Shown here: one piece after another, positions 8,150 to 11,215 of the stretch
Position numbering within the stretch: the stretch's first letter is position 1
Layout: the number at the start of each line of letters is the position of its first letter
From: Porphyromonadaceae bacterium
Lineage (GTDB): Bacteria > Bacteroidota > Bacteroidia > Bacteroidales > Tannerellaceae
DNA: 11,215 bases
Reading direction: 5' to 3'
Assembly: GCA_003517945.1 (NCBI GenBank)
Contig: DOZP01000204.1
Location: 251-11,465 of the forward strand
The notes under the pieces: model-generated
Database searches by the model: none
Seen by the model: only the letters and a program-made list of their open reading frames with translations
Told to the model about the DNA's origin: nothing
Program-made: the position numbers and the translations under genes

Positions 8150-9358
8150 ATGAAACGATCATACATAATCATATTAAGCTGTTGTATACTACTGGCGTCG
8201 AACATATTCATTTCGGCGGAAACAACTCGGAATGCAATAATGCAAGCGCAACCTTTAAGTCCGCAGGCACAGATCAGCCTGTTGACAAGTTCTCCCAGTG
8301 ATGATCATGTTTTTACGGTATATGGCCACACGGCGATTCGTGTAAATGACCCCGGAAAACCATTTGATAAAGTATTTAATTATGGGATATTCGATGATTC
8401 CAAACCGAATTTTATCTATCGCTTCGCCACAGGAAAAACCGACTACAAAGTCATGGCATACGACTTCAAATATCACCTCGCCGAATATACGGAGCGGGGA
8501 AGCGAAGTATACGAGCAGGTCTTAAACCTTTTGCCGGAAGAAAAAGAAGCGTTATGGCAGGCGCTTGTATGGAATGCGCAGCCGGAAAACAGCGTATACC
8601 GGTACAATTTTTTCTTCGACAATTGTGCTACACGGCCCGTCGTCATGATAGAAAATAACATAAAGGGAACTATAAAATATCCAATACAAACGAAACTGCC
8701 TACATTCCGGGATGCCATCAACCATTGCACGCGAAACGATCCGTGGATCACTTTTGGTTGTGATCTGATCTTGGGCTTACCGACAGACAGGACGATGACC
8801 CTGAAAGAAACATTTTTTCTGCCCGAATACCTCAAAGTAGCCTTCGATCAATCGGAAATCGTCCGGAACGGCGCAGCACAACCGTTAGTTGCAAAAGTAA
8901 ACATACTGGCCAAAGAAACGTTAGTCAGAAAAGCCCCCCCTCCCTTTTTTGCCTCTCCCCTGTTCTGCTTCACGCTGTTTTTTATCATCATACTGATGTT
9001 GACCCGCAACGAATGGCGCAGAAAAAGATACTACCGCCGGCTGGACTGCCTGTTGTTTTTTATTGCCGGAATAGCCGGGTGCATTCTGTTTTTTCTAAGT
9101 TTTATATCCGTGCATCCGAGTACGTTTCCGAACATCTCACTCCTGTGGCTGCACCCCCTTCATTTGATCGGCGTTGCGTTGTTTTCCGTAAAAAAGTTTA
9201 ATAACATGGCTTTTTGGTATCATTTTATTAACTTTGCGGTAATTTTGATAATGGTGGTGGGTTGGATATTCATCCCGCAACATTTCAATTTGGCGTTCAT
9301 TCCGTTGATTGCAAGTCTTTGGATAAGATCGGGCAGGACGCTGTTAAGAAGAAAGTGA
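8150..9358 (+). CDS. DUF4105 / Lnb N-terminal periplasmic domain membrane protein
   Basis: The 402-residue product has an N-terminal hydrophobic export segment (residues 5-22), a periplasmic DUF4105 (Lnb N-terminal) domain at about 38-210, and a C-terminal membrane part with four or five segments near 268-285, 299-320, 328-347, 354-375 and 379-392. Conserved-looking motifs are VYGHTAIRV (His60), NYGIFD (77-82), YRFATGKTDYKV (90-101) and YRYNFFFDNCATRP (150-163, Cys159). His60 and Cys159 are the likely catalytic pair if this is an active cysteine-type enzyme; this is inference. The family is named after the Enterococcus lipoprotein transacylase Lnb. From memory, a related protein has also been tied to lipoprotein N-acylation in Bacteroides, which lacks Lnt, but I could not check this. 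The gene has its own promoter and ends 9 bp before the next gene, so they are probably co-transcribed. The domain assignment is firm; the lipoprotein N-acyltransferase role is plausible but unproven. Confidence 0.82.
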   Translation: MKRSYIIILSCCILLASNIFISAETTRNAIMQAQPLSPQAQISLLTSSPSDDHVFTVYGHTAIRVNDPGKPFDKVFNYGIFDDSKPNFIYRFATGKTDYKVMAYDFKYHLAEYTERGSEVYEQVLNLLPEEKEALWQALVWNAQPENSVYRYNFFFDNCATRPVVMIENNIKGTIKYPIQTKLPTFRDAINHCTRNDPWITFGCDLILGLPTDRTMTLKETFFLPEYLKVAFDQSEIVRNGAAQPLVAKVNILAKETLVRKAPPPFFASPLFCFTLFFIIILMLTRNEWRRKRYYRRLDCLLFFIAGIAGCILFFLSFISVHPSTFPNISLLWLHPLHLIGVALFSVKKFNNMAFWYHFINFAVILIMVVGWIFIPQHFNLAFIPLIASLWIRSGRTLLRRK

Positions 9359-9367
9359 ACGATCGAA

Positions 9368-10948
9368 ATGAGAAAATTTATAACTTCGCTGATTGCCGTA
9401 TTTGTTGTCGCAAACCTGCAGGCACAGCAACAGCATGCGCCCAAATTAGTCGTTTGTATAACGATTGACCAATTACGTGGCGACTACCTGGAATATTTTA
9501 AAAATTCATTCGGCGAACGCGGGTTCAAACGCTTACTGAATGACGGTGTGGTTTATAACCACGTACAATTCGAATTTTCAAACATTGATCAGGCAAGCTC
9601 TTTCGCCACGTTGTTCACCGGTTCTAATCCCTGTTATCACAGTATTACCGGTATGACAAGGTATGATTTCGAAAAAGAACAAGAACGTTCCAGCCTGTAC
9701 GACGCCCATTATCTCGGCAACTATACGCATCAGAATTTTTCACCCAAAAATCTTTTATGCTCCACGATCGGCGACGAACTGAAGTTGGCATCCAAGGGCG
9801 CCAGCCAGGTCTATGGCATTGCGCCGGAACCCGAATGCGCCATCATTTCTGCCGGACATGCGGCAGACGGAGCGTTCTGGTTAGACAATTATAACGGCAA
9901 ATGGGCTACCACGACCTTTTATAAAAATATTCCGCCCTATGTAGACAAACTGAACAGCGGCGTGGAATCTCTTTCTTCACGACTTTCTTCCGTTTCATGG
10001 AGTCCCATGCTGCAAACCAATAGCTACAGTGCGCTACCCTACATATCCGATAAAAAACAATACAATTATAAATTCAATGAAAAAGAAGTCGGATGTTATC
10101 CGCGCTTCAAAACTTCTCCGTTTATAAACAAAGAGGTCGGTAAACTTGCTACCCAATTCGTAAACGCCGGAGAATTAGGCGCCCATCAGACACCGGACTT
10201 ATTGAGTATTACGTTTTACGGAGGTAATTTTCTGGATGTGCAGGACAAAACATACACACAGGAAGTGCAGGATATTTATTTCCAATTAGACAAGAACATC
10301 GAAGAACTACTGGATGCAATAGATAAAAAGATCGGACTTAACCAAACCCTCATCGTTGTAACGGGAACCGGCTACTATACGGACACGGAGGTCATTCCCG
10401 ACGGAGAGGCTTCTGTCGGAGGCACCTTTCACCCGAAACGTTGTACCGCATTGCTGAACATGTACCTGCGATCAATCTATGGCCAGAAAAACTGGGTTCA
10501 GGGTTACTACAACCAGCAGATTTTTCTGAATCATAAAACAATCGAAGACGAAAAATTAGACCTGAACGTCATCCAACAGAAAGCGGCGGAATTCATTGCC
10601 GAATTCAGCGGGGTGCAACAGGTGACAACAGACCTGTCCCTCAGATCGGGTAACTGGAACGAAGGCAGCGCTACGCTACGCTACGGAACGTATCATATCG
10701 GACGCGGCGACCTGATTATCGAACTTCAACCCGGTTGGGGAGTGGAAGACGACGTGACCGGACAGAAAGTAAAAGCGAAACGGAACAATGCGGTAATCAC
10801 CCCGTTGATTTTTATAGGAAACCACCTTAAACCGAAACGTATTGAGCGTACTGTTTATGCAACGGAAATTGCGCCGACAGTAACGAACGTGCTGCGTATC
10901 CGCGCACCGAATGCATGCAGCGACCTTCCCCTGTCCGAAATAAAATAA
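9368..10948 (+). CDS. Exported PafA-like alkaline phosphatase superfamily protein, probable pseudoenzyme
   Basis: The 526-residue product has a signal peptide (MRKFITSLIAVFVVANLQAQ, probable cleavage near residue 20) and is periplasmic or exported. Overall it tracks PafA-type phosphatases: KLVVCITIDQLRGDYLEYF at 26-44, GFKRLLNDGVVYNHVQ at 52-67, ATLFTGSNPCYHSITGM at 80-96, SAGHAADGAFWLDNYNGKW at 161-179, and TEIAPTVTNVLRIRAPNA at 499-516. Aligned by eye to remembered PafA sequence, only the first metal-binding Asp (Asp34) remains. The nucleophile Thr position is Gln75, the downstream His position is Phe79, the DxxxH site is Asn287/Val291, the Asp-His pair is Thr334/Gly335, and the late His is about Val468. 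It is therefore probably not a phosphatase, but may bind a partner or ligand. The gene starts 9 bp after the Lnb-like gene and precedes secA. Annotation pipelines would likely call it an alkaline phosphatase family protein. Confidence 0.85.
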   Translation: MRKFITSLIAVFVVANLQAQQQHAPKLVVCITIDQLRGDYLEYFKNSFGERGFKRLLNDGVVYNHVQFEFSNIDQASSFATLFTGSNPCYHSITGMTRYDFEKEQERSSLYDAHYLGNYTHQNFSPKNLLCSTIGDELKLASKGASQVYGIAPEPECAIISAGHAADGAFWLDNYNGKWATTTFYKNIPPYVDKLNSGVESLSSRLSSVSWSPMLQTNSYSALPYISDKKQYNYKFNEKEVGCYPRFKTSPFINKEVGKLATQFVNAGELGAHQTPDLLSITFYGGNFLDVQDKTYTQEVQDIYFQLDKNIEELLDAIDKKIGLNQTLIVVTGTGYYTDTEVIPDGEASVGGTFHPKRCTALLNMYLRSIYGQKNWVQGYYNQQIFLNHKTIEDEKLDLNVIQQKAAEFIAEFSGVQQVTTDLSLRSGNWNEGSATLRYGTYHIGRGDLIIELQPGWGVEDDVTGQKVKAKRNNAVITPLIFIGNHLKPKRIERTVYATEIAPTVTNVLRIRAPNACSDLPLSEIK

Positions 10949-10957
10949 AAACGGACA
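10932..10957 (+). terminator. Weak hairpin overlapping the end of the PafA-like gene
   Basis: The inverted repeat TGTCCG (10932-10937) and CGGACA (10952-10957) spans the TAA stop with a 14-nt A-rich loop and is followed by TTTCCTTG. The stem is short and the U tract poor, so it may only partly terminate and could let transcription run on into secA. Confidence 0.3.
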
Positions 10958-10962
10958 TTTCC

Positions 10963-10974
10963 TTGTATATACAA
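10963..10974. repeat. 12-bp perfect palindrome upstream of secA
   Basis: TTGTATATACAA is a perfect palindrome about 40 bp before the secA ATG, inside the 66-bp gap. It is all A/T except one G and one C, so chance occurrence is plausible. It could be an operator or part of a secA promoter; no TAnnTTTG element is visible in this gap. Confidence 0.25.
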
Positions 10975-11014
10975 TTAATCATCTCGAAATAAACAATTTA
11001 CAACATATAACAAA

Positions 11015-11215
11015 ATGGGATTTAACGACATACTAACCAAATTGTTCGGCAACAAGTCACAACGGGATTTAAAAGAAATCACCCCTTACGTAGAGAAAGT
11101 AAAAGCGGCTTATCCTGCCATAAAGGCTCTTTCGAACGACGAACTAAGAGCTAAAAGCGCAGAAATACGAAAAAAGGTACAGGATTATGTATCCGAAGAA
11201 AAAGCTAAAAGCGCC
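11015..11215 (+). CDS. secA: SecA preprotein translocase ATPase (partial, N-terminus only)
   Basis: An open frame from the ATG at 11015 reaches the right edge, giving 67 residues. The start MGFNDILTKLFGNKSQRDLK, then the ALSNDELRAKSAEIRKKVQ stretch (residues 38-56), match the N-terminal region of Bacteroidales SecA. SecA is the cytoplasmic ATPase motor that pushes unfolded preproteins through SecYEG. The nucleotide-binding motifs lie beyond the window, so the call rests on the N-terminal region alone. The A-rich stretch before the start (ATATAACAAA) is typical of Bacteroidota translation starts; no Shine-Dalgarno is seen. The gene is 66 bp downstream of the PafA-like gene on the same strand and may share its transcript or have a promoter of its own. 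Confidence 0.9.
   Translation, partial: MGFNDILTKLFGNKSQRDLKEITPYVEKVKAAYPAIKALSNDELRAKSAEIRKKVQDYVSEEKAKSA

Noticed and set aside
8011..8211. 66-codon minus-strand frame upstream of fecR, considered as the missing sigma factor
   Set aside because: It is far too short for an ECF sigma factor, lacks sigma region 2 or 4 features, and overlaps the start of the DUF4105 gene and its promoter.
1..11215. CRISPR arrays, insertion sequences, tRNA or rRNA genes
   Set aside because: I saw no spaced direct repeats, transposase frames or structural RNA signatures in the window.

Overview
The window reads as Bacteroidota, most likely order Bacteroidales. Evidence is a SusC/SusD pair with an STN-bearing SusC, a FecR/DUF4974 anti-sigma factor, a Bacteroidota-type promoter (TTTG, 19 bp, TACCTTTG), weak or absent Shine-Dalgarno sequences, and a SecA N-terminus of the Bacteroidales type. 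The SecA start resembles Parabacteroides or neighbouring families, but that placement is a guess from memory.

The window has two blocks that diverge from positions 8015-8149. Left block, minus strand, 8014 down to 1: a polysaccharide utilisation locus (PUL). Its order of transcription is a FecR-family anti-sigma factor, a 1142-residue SusC/RagA TonB-dependent transporter with an N-terminal STN signalling domain, a SusD/RagB lipoprotein, and a GH106-type alpha-L-rhamnosidase lipoprotein cut by the left edge. Two hairpins punctuate it: one in the fecR-susC gap, and a perfect 12-bp inverted repeat between susD and the GH106 gene. The GH106 gene suggests a rhamnose-containing glycan (pectic rhamnogalacturonan, gum or similar). 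No ECF sigma gene sits next to fecR, which is unusual.

Right block, plus strand, 8150 to the right edge: a DUF4105/Lnb-type membrane protein, then 9 bp later an exported protein with the fold signature of PafA-type alkaline phosphatases but almost no recognisable catalytic or metal-binding residues, then 66 bp later the start of secA. A good housekeeping-type promoter precedes the first gene.

How the parts work together: in the PUL, glycan binding by SusD and uptake by SusC would be sensed through the STN domain and FecR, which should release a sigma factor encoded elsewhere to raise susC transcription; the surface rhamnosidase trims the substrate. The right block looks like cell-envelope biogenesis: Sec export (SecA), a probable lipoprotein-modifying enzyme (Lnb-like), and a probable pseudoenzyme between them. 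The most interesting items are this pseudo-phosphatase, its position between an Lnb-like gene and secA, and the sigma-less FecR.
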